NCBI GenBank assembly: GCA_030824495.1
Contig: JAVBXP010000024.1
Span: 34,730-98,729, forward strand
DNA from: a bacterium
Lineage (GTDB): Bacteria; Pseudomonadota; Alphaproteobacteria; Caulobacterales; Caulobacteraceae
Reading direction: 5' to 3'
DNA: 64,000 nt
Shown here in pieces: positions 52,490 through 60,926 of this stretch (position 1 is its first letter; the number at the start of each line of letters is the position of its first letter). A program made the translations under genes and the position numbers. The notes under the pieces are model-generated. The model had not been told where the DNA came from, searched no databases, and saw nothing but the letters and a program-made list of their open reading frames with translations.

Positions 52490-52828
52490 AATAGTCAAAA
52501 GCTCGATCTCCTGTTCCACGCCCTCTCCGATCCCGGCCGGCGGGGAATGGTCGAGACTCTGAGCCAAGGACCTGCGTCGGTGAGCGAGCTCGCCGCCCCG
52601 CTGGACATGACGCTGTCGGCGGTGGTCCAGCACCTGGCGGTGCTGGAAGCCAGCGGCATCGTGCGGTCGGAAAAGCAGGGCCGGGTGCGAACCTGCCGCA
52701 TCGAGCCTGAGGCCCTGAGCCTGGTCGAACTGTGGGTCAACGAGCGGCGGACGAGTTGGGAGCGAAAGCTTGACCGGCTGGGCGAGTTCCTGGCCGCCAA
52801 GCCCGACACGGGCGGGAGCAAGCCATGA
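52481..52828 (+). CDS. ArsR-family transcriptional regulator
   Basis: A 115-residue winged-helix regulator: LFHALSDPGRRGMVETLSQGPASVSELAAPLDMTLSAVVQHLAVLEASGIV (about residues 11-61). It lacks the metal-binding Cys of classical ArsR, as do the regulators paired with SRPBCC proteins. It is divergent from the pseudouridine synthase. Its start codon lies in an inverted repeat (52472-52489), pointing to autorepression. The likely target is the SRPBCC gene ~1 kb away or itself. Confidence 0.9.
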   Translation: MLNNSQKLDLLFHALSDPGRRGMVETLSQGPASVSELAAPLDMTLSAVVQHLAVLEASGIVRSEKQGRVRTCRIEPEALSLVELWVNERRTSWERKLDRLGEFLAAKPDTGGSKP

Positions 52829-52861
52829 TCCCGCAAGCGCAGCGCAAATCCCGCTAAGCGA

Positions 52862-53143
52862 TCAGCCGGCTTCCAGCGTCGAATAGAGCTCGCGCGCCTC
52901 GGCCGGAGGGCCGCGCCGCTCACCCAGGTTCTCGACCGCCACGGCGATCAGGCGCCCTCCGACCGCGAACACCAGGCGGTCGCCGACCTTTACCGGCCGG
53001 GCGCACTTGTCGATCCGGGTTTCCGATCCGCCGCGGGTGAGGCGGACCTTGCCTTCGTCCAGATATTTTGCGGCCAGCGACCGGGTCTTGAAGAACCGCG
53101 CACGCCACATCCAGACGTCGGCCCGGCAGGCGTCGTCGCTCAT
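52862..53143 (-). CDS. S4-domain RNA-binding protein (Hsp15-like)
   Basis: A 93-residue protein consisting of an S4 domain: CRADVWMWRARFFKTRSLAAKYLDEGKVRLTRGG, followed by VKVGDRLVFAVGGRLIAVAV. It resembles HslR/Hsp15, which recycles free 50S subunits carrying nascent chains. The start overlaps the helicase stop by four bases (ATGA at 53140), so the two are co-translated. A cytosolic RNA-binding role is likely. Confidence 0.9.
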   Translation of the reverse strand: MSDDACRADVWMWRARFFKTRSLAAKYLDEGKVRLTRGGSETRIDKCARPVKVGDRLVFAVGGRLIAVAVENLGERRGPPAEARELYSTLEAG

Positions 53144-55677
53144 GCGCGCACGGCCTTGGTCTTGCGGCGGCGGCGCGGGCGACGCGCGGCGGGAGCCGGC
53201 TGTTCCTTCAGGGCCGCCAGGGCGGCGAACGGCGAGTTGGGGGCGGGGGCGCTCACGGCGTGCGGCTTAGGCTTTTCGCTGCGGCGCCGCCAGACCAGCG
53301 GTTCGCCCTGCTTGGGTTTCGTCGTCGGCGCGAAGTTGAGGGCGCGCAGGATGTCGTTGGCCTCGTTGGCGGTCCAGCCAAGCTCCTCGCGCGCCAGGTC
53401 GGATAGCTGGCCTTGCTTGGGCGCGGCGCGCAGCAGAGCGTCCAGGCGCTCCAGCGCCTCGACGGGAACGGCGTGGCGGCCCACCGCCCGCAGACCAAAG
53501 GCGGCCAGGCTTGGCGCTGCAGGGGCCGGGTCGGGAAGTCGGCTGACGCTGTCGGTCGCAGGGCGCCAATCGCGGCCGGCGAACCCTTGAACGAAGGCCA
53601 GGGCCTGAGGCTTCAGCAGGGCCGGAAGATAGAGGCTGAATGCGCCGAGCCGGACGCCCAGCGCCTTCAGGCCGCGCCGCTCCACCTGGCTCAAGCTCTT
53701 GGCCTCGGCGCGAACCAGGTCGCGGTCGAGAATTCCGCCCGCCTCGATCAGTCGGTAGGCGAGGCCGCGCGCCAAGCCCTTGACCTTGCCGCTGGAGAGC
53801 GCCGCTTCAAGACGGCGCAGGACGCCCAGTCGTTTGACGGCCTCGGCTGCGAGGAAGGCTTCCAGTCGCCGCGCCGCGCGCTCGCGTGCGGGCAGCGGGC
53901 CAAGTTCGCCATAGAGCCGGACTTTGGGTGAAAACGGCGTGCCGCCGGCGACCGCGCCCGCCGCTTCGCCGCGCCAATGCACCACCCCGTCAGGCGTGAA
54001 GGAAAAGGCGTCATCGGGCTCGGCGGCCAGCTTGCCCAGCCGCTTGGAGATTTCGGGCCCGACCGCGGCGACCGCGGCCGCGCGCAGCGCTTTTTCTTCC
54101 AGCACAGAGGAGCCTTGGGCCGGCTCGAAGCTGACGCCGAGCAGCTTGCCGACATACTGCCCCTCGACCGTAACCGACCCGTCGCCGGCGACGCCCGCCA
54201 GCATCTCACTGCGCACATTCAGCGCTCGCATCAGGGCGCTGGTCCGGCGGTCGACAAACCGGGCCATCAGCTTTTCGTGCAGGGTGTCGGACAGCCGATC
54301 TTCCAGCAGGCGCGTTCGGCCTTGCCAGCCGCCGGCGTCGGCCAGCCAGTCAGGCCGGTTGGCGACATAGGCCAGGGTGCGTACGCCGGCGAGGCGCGCG
54401 GCCAGGGTGTCGATCTCTCCGTCTGTGCGGTCGAGATGACGGTACTGACCGGCGATCCAATCCTCGGGAACCTTGCGGTTGCGGCTGGTCAGCCAGCCGA
54501 AGAATTCCCGGACCAGGCGGATGTGTTCCTCCCCGGAGGTCTTGCGGAAGTCTGGCGTCTGGCAGACGTCCCACAGCTTGATCAGCGCCTGCCGGTCGCG
54601 GATGCAACGGTCGATGACCTCCGGCTCGCCGGATACCGCGCGCAGGGTCTTTTCGTCCAACGCCTCGGCCGAGAGCTTCAGCCCCTGCCGCGAGGGCGGC
54701 GCCGCGAGCGAGCGCACCAGGTTCGGCAGCGAGGTGAAGTCCAGCTTGGCGTTACGCCATTCAGCGGCGGCGATGGCGTCGAAGCGGTGTTCCTCCACCG
54801 CCTCGATCAGGTCGGCGTCCATGTCCTCGCACTCGCCGGTGACGCCGAATGTCCCATCGCGGGTGAAGCGTCCGGCGCGGCCGGCGATCTGGCCGACCTC
54901 TTGCGGGTGGAGGAAACGCGTGCGCTTGCCGTCGAACTTTCGCAGGCCGGCGAAGGCTACATGGTCGACGTCCATGTTCAGGCCCATGCCGATGGCGTCG
55001 GTGGCGACCAAGAAGTCGACCTCACCCGACTGGTAGAGCGCGACCTGGGCGTTGCGGGTGCGGGGGCTTAACGATCCCATGACCACGGCCGCGCCGCCGC
55101 GCTGGCGGCGGATCAGTTCGGCGATGGCGTAGACCTGGTCGGCCGAGAAGGCGACGACGGCCGAGCGCCGGGGCAGGCGGGTCAGCTTCTTGGGGCCGGA
55201 ATAGGTCAGCCGCGACAGCCGCTCGCGGGTGACGATCTCAGCATCTGGCAGCAGCCGGCGGATCAGCGGCGCCATGGTTCCGGCGCCCATCAGCATGGTC
55301 TCGAACTTGCCGCGGGCGTGCAGCAGCCGGTGGGTGAAGACGTGGCCGCGTTCAGGGTCGGCGCAAAGCTGGATCTCGTCGACCGCCAGGAACTCGACCT
55401 CGCGGCTCAGCGGCATGGCCTCGACTGTGCAGACGAAATACTGAGCGCGGGCGGGGACGATTTTCTCTTCGCCGGTGATCAAGGCGACGGACGACGGCCC
55501 TCGAAGCTTGACGATGCGGTCGTAGATTTCCCGCGCCAGCAACCGCAGCGGCAGGCCGATCATGCCGCTGGCATGGCCCAGCATCCGCTCGACGGCGAGA
55601 TGGGTCTTGCCGGTATTGGTCGGGCCGAGCACCGCCACCAGTCTCGGCGGCCCCACACCCGAGGAACGAGCACTCAT
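53140..55677 (-). CDS. Suv3-like RNA helicase
   Basis: A ~845-residue superfamily 2 helicase of the SUV3 type. Walker A is VLGPTNTGKT, motif II is DEIQ, and the C-terminal core has ATDAIGMGLNMDVDHVAF and QEVGQIAGRAGRF. Mitochondrial SUV3 works in RNA turnover, and alphaproteobacterial homologues are its closest relatives. The C-terminus has a long basic tail (RRPRRRRKTKAVRA), not part of the core. I chose ATG 55677 over an in-frame TTG 12 codons upstream. It is translationally coupled to the S4 protein, implying a shared role in RNA metabolism. Confidence 0.92.
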   Translation of the reverse strand: MSARSSGVGPPRLVAVLGPTNTGKTHLAVERMLGHASGMIGLPLRLLAREIYDRIVKLRGPSSVALITGEEKIVPARAQYFVCTVEAMPLSREVEFLAVDEIQLCADPERGHVFTHRLLHARGKFETMLMGAGTMAPLIRRLLPDAEIVTRERLSRLTYSGPKKLTRLPRRSAVVAFSADQVYAIAELIRRQRGGAAVVMGSLSPRTRNAQVALYQSGEVDFLVATDAIGMGLNMDVDHVAFAGLRKFDGKRTRFLHPQEVGQIAGRAGRFTRDGTFGVTGECEDMDADLIEAVEEHRFDAIAAAEWRNAKLDFTSLPNLVRSLAAPPSRQGLKLSAEALDEKTLRAVSGEPEVIDRCIRDRQALIKLWDVCQTPDFRKTSGEEHIRLVREFFGWLTSRNRKVPEDWIAGQYRHLDRTDGEIDTLAARLAGVRTLAYVANRPDWLADAGGWQGRTRLLEDRLSDTLHEKLMARFVDRRTSALMRALNVRSEMLAGVAGDGSVTVEGQYVGKLLGVSFEPAQGSSVLEEKALRAAAVAAVGPEISKRLGKLAAEPDDAFSFTPDGVVHWRGEAAGAVAGGTPFSPKVRLYGELGPLPARERAARRLEAFLAAEAVKRLGVLRRLEAALSSGKVKGLARGLAYRLIEAGGILDRDLVRAEAKSLSQVERRGLKALGVRLGAFSLYLPALLKPQALAFVQGFAGRDWRPATDSVSRLPDPAPAAPSLAAFGLRAVGRHAVPVEALERLDALLRAAPKQGQLSDLAREELGWTANEANDILRALNFAPTTKPKQGEPLVWRRRSEKPKPHAVSAPAPNSPFAALAALKEQPAPAARRPRRRRKTKAVRA

Positions 55678-55731
55678 GCCAAGGAAAATGGGGCGGGAAT
55701 CGCTCTGCGGCAAGCGGGGCTGATGCGATGG

Positions 55732-56862
55732 CTAGTCCAGGGTGCGGCGATAGCGGGCCATGGCCAGGGCTGTGACGACGCAGACGAAGGCGACTAGAGC
55801 CAGCAGTTCGCGCCACATGTCCTCAAGGCCTTGGCCCTTCAGCAGGGCGCCGCGAACGATGCGCAGGAAGTGAGTGACGGGCACGACCTCGCCCAACGCT
55901 TGGGCCCAGGCTGGCATGCCGCGAAATGGGAACATGAAGCCTGAGAGCAGGATCGAGGGCAGGATATAGAAGACGCTCATCTGCATCGCCTGAAGCTGGG
56001 TCTTGGCGACCGTCGACATCAGGAAACCCAGCGCCAGCGAGCCGACGATGAAAAGGCCCACGCCGAGCGACAGCCCCAGCCAGCCGCCCTGCATCGGTAC
56101 GTCGAACAGCAGGCGCGCCAGCACAAGGATGATCGCCGTCTGGATCAGCCCGACCGCGACATAGGGCGCGAGCTTGCCGACCATCACCTCAATGGGCTCG
56201 ACTGGGGTGGCGAGCAGGCTCTCCATCGTGCCGCGTTCGGCTTCGCGCGTGACCGACAGCGCCGTCATCATCACCAGCGTCATCGACAGGATGACGCCCA
56301 GTAGACCGGGCACGATATTGTAGGCGGTGATCGCTTCGGGATTATAGCGGCGGTGTACGACCACCTCGAACAACGGCTCGCCGGTTGGTCGGGCCAGGGC
56401 GCCCTTCAAGTCTGCCCCGAGCGCTTGGGTCGGCAGGGCCGCCAGGGCCGCGACAGCCGCGCCGGTGGCCGACGGGTCGGTGGCGTCCACTTCCACCAGC
56501 ATCTGCGCTTGATCGCCGCGAACCACTCTCCGCGTGAAGTCGCCGGGAATGGTGACGGCGAACTGCACCTCGCCGCGCCGGATCATGTCGTCCAGTTCGG
56601 CCGGCGTACGGGCCTGGGCCACCAGGTCGAAATAGGCGCTGTTCCGCAGGGCCGAGGTGATGGAGCGGGCAAAGACCGTGTCTTCCTGCACCAGCAGGGC
56701 GGTCGGCAGGTGGCGCGGCTCCGAGTTGATCGCATAGCCGAACAGCAAGAGCTGCAAGACCGGGAGAGCCAGCATCATGGCGTAGGTCAGGCGGTCGCGG
56801 GTGAGCTGCTTGAACTCCTTGATCATCACGGCCAGGACGCGGGTCGCCGAAAAGCCGCTCAT
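55732..56862 (-). CDS. ABC-2 type exporter permease
   Basis: A 376-residue protein with a first membrane helix at about residues 27-46, a large periplasmic loop and five helices in the C-terminal half (from residue ~180). The ABC-2 signature region is TREAERGTMESLLATPVEPIEVMVGKLAPYV. It matches the YhhJ/YbhR-like permeases of HlyD-linked exporters. It is the last gene of the TetR-HlyD-ATPase-permease operon, overlapping the ATPase stop by four bases. Expected substrate: drugs or lipophilic compounds. Confidence 0.93.
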   Translation of the reverse strand: MSGFSATRVLAVMIKEFKQLTRDRLTYAMMLALPVLQLLLFGYAINSEPRHLPTALLVQEDTVFARSITSALRNSAYFDLVAQARTPAELDDMIRRGEVQFAVTIPGDFTRRVVRGDQAQMLVEVDATDPSATGAAVAALAALPTQALGADLKGALARPTGEPLFEVVVHRRYNPEAITAYNIVPGLLGVILSMTLVMMTALSVTREAERGTMESLLATPVEPIEVMVGKLAPYVAVGLIQTAIILVLARLLFDVPMQGGWLGLSLGVGLFIVGSLALGFLMSTVAKTQLQAMQMSVFYILPSILLSGFMFPFRGMPAWAQALGEVVPVTHFLRIVRGALLKGQGLEDMWRELLALVAFVCVVTALAMARYRRTLD

Positions 56863-57776
56863 CCGAAATTGTCCTGCGAGGTCTCCGTCAGCCGGATGAA
56901 CACGTCTTCCAGGCTGGGCTCGACCTCGGCCCAGCGATACGGCTCGCGCCGATAGGGGGCGATGGCCGCCTCGAGTGCGGCCCGGTTCGTGCCGGAGACG
57001 TGCAGCGATTGGCCGAACGCCGCGGCCATATCGACGCCGGGCAGTTTGCCGATCACGCCGGACAGCCGGTCGATGCCGGGGCCTTCGCCATTGAAGGTGA
57101 CGAGCTTGGTGTCGGCGATGACCTGCTGCGCCGTGCCCCGCGCGATCAGCCGGCCATAGCTGATGTACGCGATCTCATGGCAGCGCTCGGCCTCGTCCAT
57201 ATAGTGAGTGGAGACCAGGACGGTCAGGCCCTCCGCCGCCAGGGCGTGGATCTCGTCCCAGAAAGTGCGCCGCGCCTTTGGATCGACGCCGGCGGTGGGT
57301 TCGTCCAGCAACAGCAGGCGGGGTTCGTGCAAGGTGGCGGTGGCCAGGGCCAGCCGCTGCTTCCAGCCGCCCGAGAGCGAACCGGCCAGTTGCGCCCGGC
57401 GCTCGATCAGACCCAGGCGCTCCAGCGCCTGATCGACCCGCTCCTTGCGCCGGTCCAGGCTGTGGACGCGGGCGGAGAATTGCAGGTTCTCCTCAATGGT
57501 TAGGTCCTCGTAGAGCGAGAACTTCTGGGTCATGTACCCGGCCCGCCGCTTGATGGCGCCTGCCTGCGTGATGATGTCGAGCCCCAGGCACGTGCCTTCG
57601 CCGCTGTCTGGCGTCAGCAGGCCGCAGAGCATCCGCAAGGTGGTGGTCTTGCCCGAGCCGTTGGGGCCCAGGAACCCGCAGATCTTGCCTTCCTCGACCT
57701 GCAGCGAGACGTCCTGGACGACATGCTTGTCGCCGAAGCTCTTGTTCAGCCCGCGGACGTCGATGGCGAGGGTCAC
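56859..57776 (-). CDS. ABC exporter ATP-binding protein
   Basis: A 305-residue nucleotide-binding protein: Walker A GPNGSGKT, signature LSGGWKQRLALA, Walker B LLLLDEPTAGVD and the His switch in STHYMDEAERC. The start is GTG 57776, overlapping the HlyD stop (GTGA); the longer open frame further left lies within the HlyD gene and is not coding. The C-terminal domain (residues ~220-305) ends with VEPSLEDVFIRLT, typical of ABC-2 exporters. It powers the permease encoded next. Confidence 0.94.
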   Translation of the reverse strand: MTLAIDVRGLNKSFGDKHVVQDVSLQVEEGKICGFLGPNGSGKTTTLRMLCGLLTPDSGEGTCLGLDIITQAGAIKRRAGYMTQKFSLYEDLTIEENLQFSARVHSLDRRKERVDQALERLGLIERRAQLAGSLSGGWKQRLALATATLHEPRLLLLDEPTAGVDPKARRTFWDEIHALAAEGLTVLVSTHYMDEAERCHEIAYISYGRLIARGTAQQVIADTKLVTFNGEGPGIDRLSGVIGKLPGVDMAAAFGQSLHVSGTNRAALEAAIAPYRREPYRWAEVEPSLEDVFIRLTETSQDNFG

Positions 57777-58747
57777 CCGGCCGGCCCGATCGGCTGGACG
57801 TCGACCGGCTGGCCGGGGTTCAGGAGGACCGAGGGCTTGGCCTCGACCAGATAGACCAGCCGGTCGCGGACCTCTCGGCTGTAGATCACCGGCGGGGTGA
57901 ATTCCGGACGCGGACTGATGTAAGTGACTATCGCCGTCATCCCAGCCTGACATCCGTCGCAGCTGAACTTGACCTCGGCGCCCGGCCGGTAGCCGTTGAT
58001 CTGCCGCTCGGGCACGAAGAACCGCAGCTTGATCTTGTCGTTCGGCAGCAGCGCCACGACCGCCTGGTTCGCGGTCGCCCACTCGCCGTTCTGGAAGAAG
58101 ACGTCCTCTACCCTGGCGGCGGTTGGAGCCACCGGCGCGCCGTCCGATAGCCGCGCACTGGCCGCGACCAGGGCGGCGTTGGTCTGTTGGACCCGGCTGT
58201 CGGCGGCGCGAATCTGGTCCTCGCGTGCGCCGAGTGCGGCCGCTTCCCGCTGGCGCTTGGCGGCCTTCACTTGCGCCTGGGCTGCGTCATAGGTCGATTG
58301 CGCGTCGTCGAGCCGCGCCTTGGCGAAGATGCCCTTCTCAACCAGAGGGCGGACCCGGCGTAGATTGGCGGAGGCGTCGCGGGCGGTGGCCTCGGCGGCT
58401 GCGACATTGGCGTCGAAGATCGCCAGCTCGACGGGCCGTTGGCCTTGGCGTGCGTCGGACGCCTGGGCCTTGGCCGCACTCACCTCGGCGCCGGCCTGGT
58501 CGCGTTGAGCCTCAAGCTGGACCGGATCGACGACGAAAAGGCGCTGGCCCGCCTTCACCTGATCGCCGCGCTGGACCAGCACCTTGTCGATCCGGCCGGC
58601 GACGGGGGTCGCCAGATAGAGAGCCTCGCCCTCGACATAGCCGGTGAGAATCGGTGTTCGCGATAGGCGCGGCACGAACCAGAGCACTGCCACGGCTGTC
58701 AGGGCGGCCAACAGCAGGCCGACCACCAAAAGACGTTGTGGCTTCAT
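57773..58747 (-). CDS. HlyD-family membrane fusion protein of ABC exporter
   Basis: A 324-residue adaptor with one N-terminal membrane anchor (about residues 6-27), the split lipoyl motif (LATPVAGRIDKVLVQRGDQVKAGQRLFVVD), a central coiled-coil hairpin rich in Ala/Gln/Arg, and a beta-barrel part with IKLRFFVPERQINGYRPG, as in YhiI/YbhG-type proteins. I chose ATG 58747, which overlaps the TetR stop (ATGA), over an earlier frame opening. It should link the ABC pump to an outer-membrane channel such as a TolC/NodT protein. Confidence 0.93.
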   Translation of the reverse strand: MKPQRLLVVGLLLAALTAVAVLWFVPRLSRTPILTGYVEGEALYLATPVAGRIDKVLVQRGDQVKAGQRLFVVDPVQLEAQRDQAGAEVSAAKAQASDARQGQRPVELAIFDANVAAAEATARDASANLRRVRPLVEKGIFAKARLDDAQSTYDAAQAQVKAAKRQREAAALGAREDQIRAADSRVQQTNAALVAASARLSDGAPVAPTAARVEDVFFQNGEWATANQAVVALLPNDKIKLRFFVPERQINGYRPGAEVKFSCDGCQAGMTAIVTYISPRPEFTPPVIYSREVRDRLVYLVEAKPSVLLNPGQPVDVQPIGPAG

Positions 58748-59388
58748 GCCGCAGCTCCAGCTTGGCTCAGCACCCCGCGCAGCCACAGTTCCACGTGCTG
58801 CTCAGCCAATGCCGCAATGTCGATGGGCTCTGCCCCGACGGGCGTGAAGGTTTCCCGCCAAATGACGCCGACCAGCATCGGCGCGACCAGCGAGATCGCA
58901 TAGAGGCGAGGGTCGCCCGCCCGCAGTTCGCCTCGGGCCTGGGCCGCTGCGATCGCGCCGGTCATGGCGCCCAGCGCCGGTTGGACCAGCTTGTCGTGCC
59001 AGGCCTGGGCCAGCTCGGGGAAGTTTCTCGATTCTCCGATCACCATCTTCACGATCCCTCCGGTGGAGGTCGTGGCGATCACGCTCGGCAGAGCTTTCAT
59101 CAAGCCGCGCAATAGGTTGGCGAAATCGTCGGTGGCCGCGGCGAGACCCGCGCGGACGATGTCCAGGTTGGGAGCCACTCCCTGCTCTACGACCGCGCGG
59201 AAGATGTCCTGCTTGGTTGGGAAGTAGAGATAGAGAGCGCCTTTCGAGACGCCGGCCCGGGCCGCGATGTCGTCTAGCCGTGCGGCTGCGAATCCCTTTT
59301 CCGCGAAAATCTCCAGAGCGGCCGCGACGATTTCATCGGGACGATCAGCCTTGCGGCGCTGGAATTTTGGCGGACGCGGAGAGGGCAT
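58744..59388 (-). CDS. TetR-family regulator of the ABC exporter operon
   Basis: A 214-residue TetR repressor: helix-turn-helix AARLDDIAARAGVSKGALYLYFPTKQDIFRAVV at about residues 34-66, with a ligand domain after it. It is the first gene of the exporter operon (TetR, HlyD, ATPase, permease), all joined by four-base overlaps. A perfect inverted repeat lies 12 bases upstream of its start (59400-59425), so it probably autoregulates the whole operon. It resembles CecR/YbiH-type regulators of similar operons. Confidence 0.93.
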   Translation of the reverse strand: MPSPRPPKFQRRKADRPDEIVAAALEIFAEKGFAAARLDDIAARAGVSKGALYLYFPTKQDIFRAVVEQGVAPNLDIVRAGLAAATDDFANLLRGLMKALPSVIATTSTGGIVKMVIGESRNFPELAQAWHDKLVQPALGAMTGAIAAAQARGELRAGDPRLYAISLVAPMLVGVIWRETFTPVGAEPIDIAALAEQHVELWLRGVLSQAGAAA

Positions 59389-59399
59389 TACAAATGATC

Positions 59400-59425
59400 C
59401 TAATAACTGACTGGCTGGTTATTAG
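59400..59425. promoter_or_regulatory. TetR operator of the ABC exporter operon
   Basis: Perfect 8-base inverted repeat CTAATAAC-N10-GTTATTAG, 12 bases upstream of the TetR start, placed to repress the operon promoter. Confidence 0.75.
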
Positions 59426-59636
59426 TGTCTGCAAAACGCGCAAGAAGCCAATAGGTTTCAAGGGAAAATGCGAAAACGCACAAGGTGAAGCTTGGTCGTT
59501 TCCCCGCCCAAAGCGCGCCACTAAACGGCCGTTTTGCCCGACGAAGCCTGAAACTGAACTGCGCGGAAGCCCTGCGACTACGGGGTGAGAGCGCGGATCC
59601 ATTTGTTGAATTTTGACGACGGGAGAGGTCGCGAAA

Positions 59637-60206
59637 ATGATTGGTACGAAAACTCGGGGGATTTTGTTGAGCGCGTTGGCCCTGGGGGCGCTCGGCCTTG
59701 GGGGCTGCGCCACCAAGAAATACGTCAACGAACAGGTGGGCGTGGTCGATACCAGGGTCTCGGCTCACGAAACCAAGCTGGGTGAACTCGACCAGACCTC
59801 GCGTGAGGCCCTGGAGCGGGCGACCGCGGCTGGCAAGCTGGCCGAAGGCAAGTTCATGTACTCGGTCGTCATGTCCGATGACGCGCTGAAGTTCCCCTTC
59901 GCCAAGGCGACGCTGTCACCCGAGGGCGAAGAGCGCCTGACCGCGGTGGCCGAGCGCCTGAAGGGCGAAAACAAGAATGTCTATGTGGAAATCCAGGGGC
60001 ACACCGACGCCACCGGCTCGCCGCAGGGCAACGAGCGCCTGGGCGCCGAGCGCGCGGAATCGGTCCGTCGCTTCCTGAACAAGCAGGGCGTGGCCCTGAA
60101 CCGAATGGCGACCATCTCCTACGGTGAAGATGAGCCCGTCGCCGCCAACAACACCCGCGACGGCCGGATGGCCAATCGCCGCGTGGTGCTGGTGGTGCTT
60201 TCCTAG
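59637..60206 (+). CDS. OmpA-family outer-membrane lipoprotein
   Basis: A 189-residue protein with a lipoprotein leader (lipobox LGGC at about residues 18-21) and a C-terminal OmpA/Pal-like peptidoglycan-binding domain: PFAKATLSPEGEERL, VYVEIQGHTDATGSPQGNERLGAERAESVRRFL, then ISYGEDEP and NRRVVLVV. A coiled-coil-like linker rich in Lys/Glu separates them. GGGAGAGG lies upstream of ATG 59637, supporting this start over an earlier one. It anchors the outer membrane to peptidoglycan. A strong terminator follows. Confidence 0.92.
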   Translation: MIGTKTRGILLSALALGALGLGGCATKKYVNEQVGVVDTRVSAHETKLGELDQTSREALERATAAGKLAEGKFMYSVVMSDDALKFPFAKATLSPEGEERLTAVAERLKGENKNVYVEIQGHTDATGSPQGNERLGAERAESVRRFLNKQGVALNRMATISYGEDEPVAANNTRDGRMANRRVVLVVLS

Positions 60207-60221
60207 CGCTAGGGAATCGCA

Positions 60222-60250
60222 AAGCCCCGCGGCAGCGCCGTGGGGCTTTT
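60222..60250 (+). terminator. Rho-independent terminator of the OmpA-like gene
   Basis: Stem AAGCCCCGCGGC / GCCGTGGGGCTT (one G-T pair) with an AGC loop and TTTT tail, beginning 16 bases after the stop. Confidence 0.88.
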
Positions 60251-60561
60251 GTGCGCGTTCATCGAACCGCGTTTTGAGATTAATGGGGTGGTGGCGTTTC
60301 GAGAACACGGACGAAACGAATCAGGACCGAATCAGCGACTCCGCTCGATTCAGTGTTTGTTCCCTACAATCTATTGTATCTCAAAGGCTTCGGAGCACAA
60401 TTCAGTTCCGGCCGCACAGGGCGCCTCCCGAGCACTTTCTCACCCCGCGGCGGCATGAATAGCGCCGCCGCCTTGACGCCGGACCGGGCTTTCGACTATA
60501 TCGCCCGCTCTCTCACGGGTCCTGCCCGTGGCACATCCATTTCTCGCGTAGGTCAGAAGCC
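60251..60561 (+). promoter_or_regulatory. rpmB upstream region with a housekeeping promoter
   Basis: The gap of 311 bases after the terminator holds no gene. A promoter at 60473-60502 has -35 TTGACG (60473-60478) and -10 ACTATATC (60495-60502), spaced as in Caulobacter housekeeping promoters (consensus TTGACG, GCTANAWC). The start point should be near 60508, giving an rpmB leader of ~50 bases. Confidence 0.7.
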
Positions 60562-60864
60562 ATGTCGCGTCGTTGCGAACTCACCGGTGTCGGTCCCATG
60601 GTCGGCCACAACGTTAGCCACTCGAATATCAAGACCAAGCGCCGGTTCCTGCCGGCCCTCTCGCCCGCCACGCTCCAATCGGACGCGCTGGGCCAGAGCT
60701 TCCGTCTGCGCATCAGCAACGCGGCTCTGCGCACGCTCGACTTCCGCGGCGGCCTGGACGTGTTCCTGGTCGGCGCCCGCGACGAGCAACTCTCGCCGCG
60801 CGCCCTGAAGATCAAGCGCCAACTGAAGGCCAAGCTCGCGACGCAAGCCGCCGCAGCCGCCTAA
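60562..60864 (+). CDS. rpmB: 50S ribosomal protein L28
   Basis: A 100-residue ribosomal protein L28: [20 protein letters not shown], then [27 protein letters not shown]. It is somewhat longer than E. coli L28 (78 residues), with a C-terminal Ala-rich tail, as usual in alphaproteobacteria. The zinc-type Cys positions are not kept (single Cys5). A promoter is visible at 60473-60502 and a bidirectional terminator follows. The motif set leaves no doubt about identity. Confidence 0.98.
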   Translation: MSRRCELTGVGPMVGHNVSHSNIKTKRRFLPALSPATLQSDALGQSFRLRISNAALRTLDFRGGLDVFLVGARDEQLSPRALKIKRQLKAKLATQAAAAA

Positions 60865-60885
60865 GCGCAGCTACAGAATTTCGGA

Positions 60886-60913
60886 AAAGGCCGGTGGAAA
60901 CGCCGGCCTTTTT
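60886..60913. terminator. Bidirectional terminator between rpmB and dienelactone hydrolase
   Basis: Stem AAAGGCCGG / CCGGCCTTT with an eight-base loop. T-run TTTTT on the plus strand side and TTTT on the minus side, so it can end both convergent genes. Confidence 0.88.
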
Positions 60914-60926
60914 CTTTGGCGGAAAC

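Noticed and set aside
57777..58082. N-terminal extension of the ABC exporter ATPase
   Set aside because: The extension lies within the HlyD gene in another frame, and the ATPase fold starts at GTG 57776.
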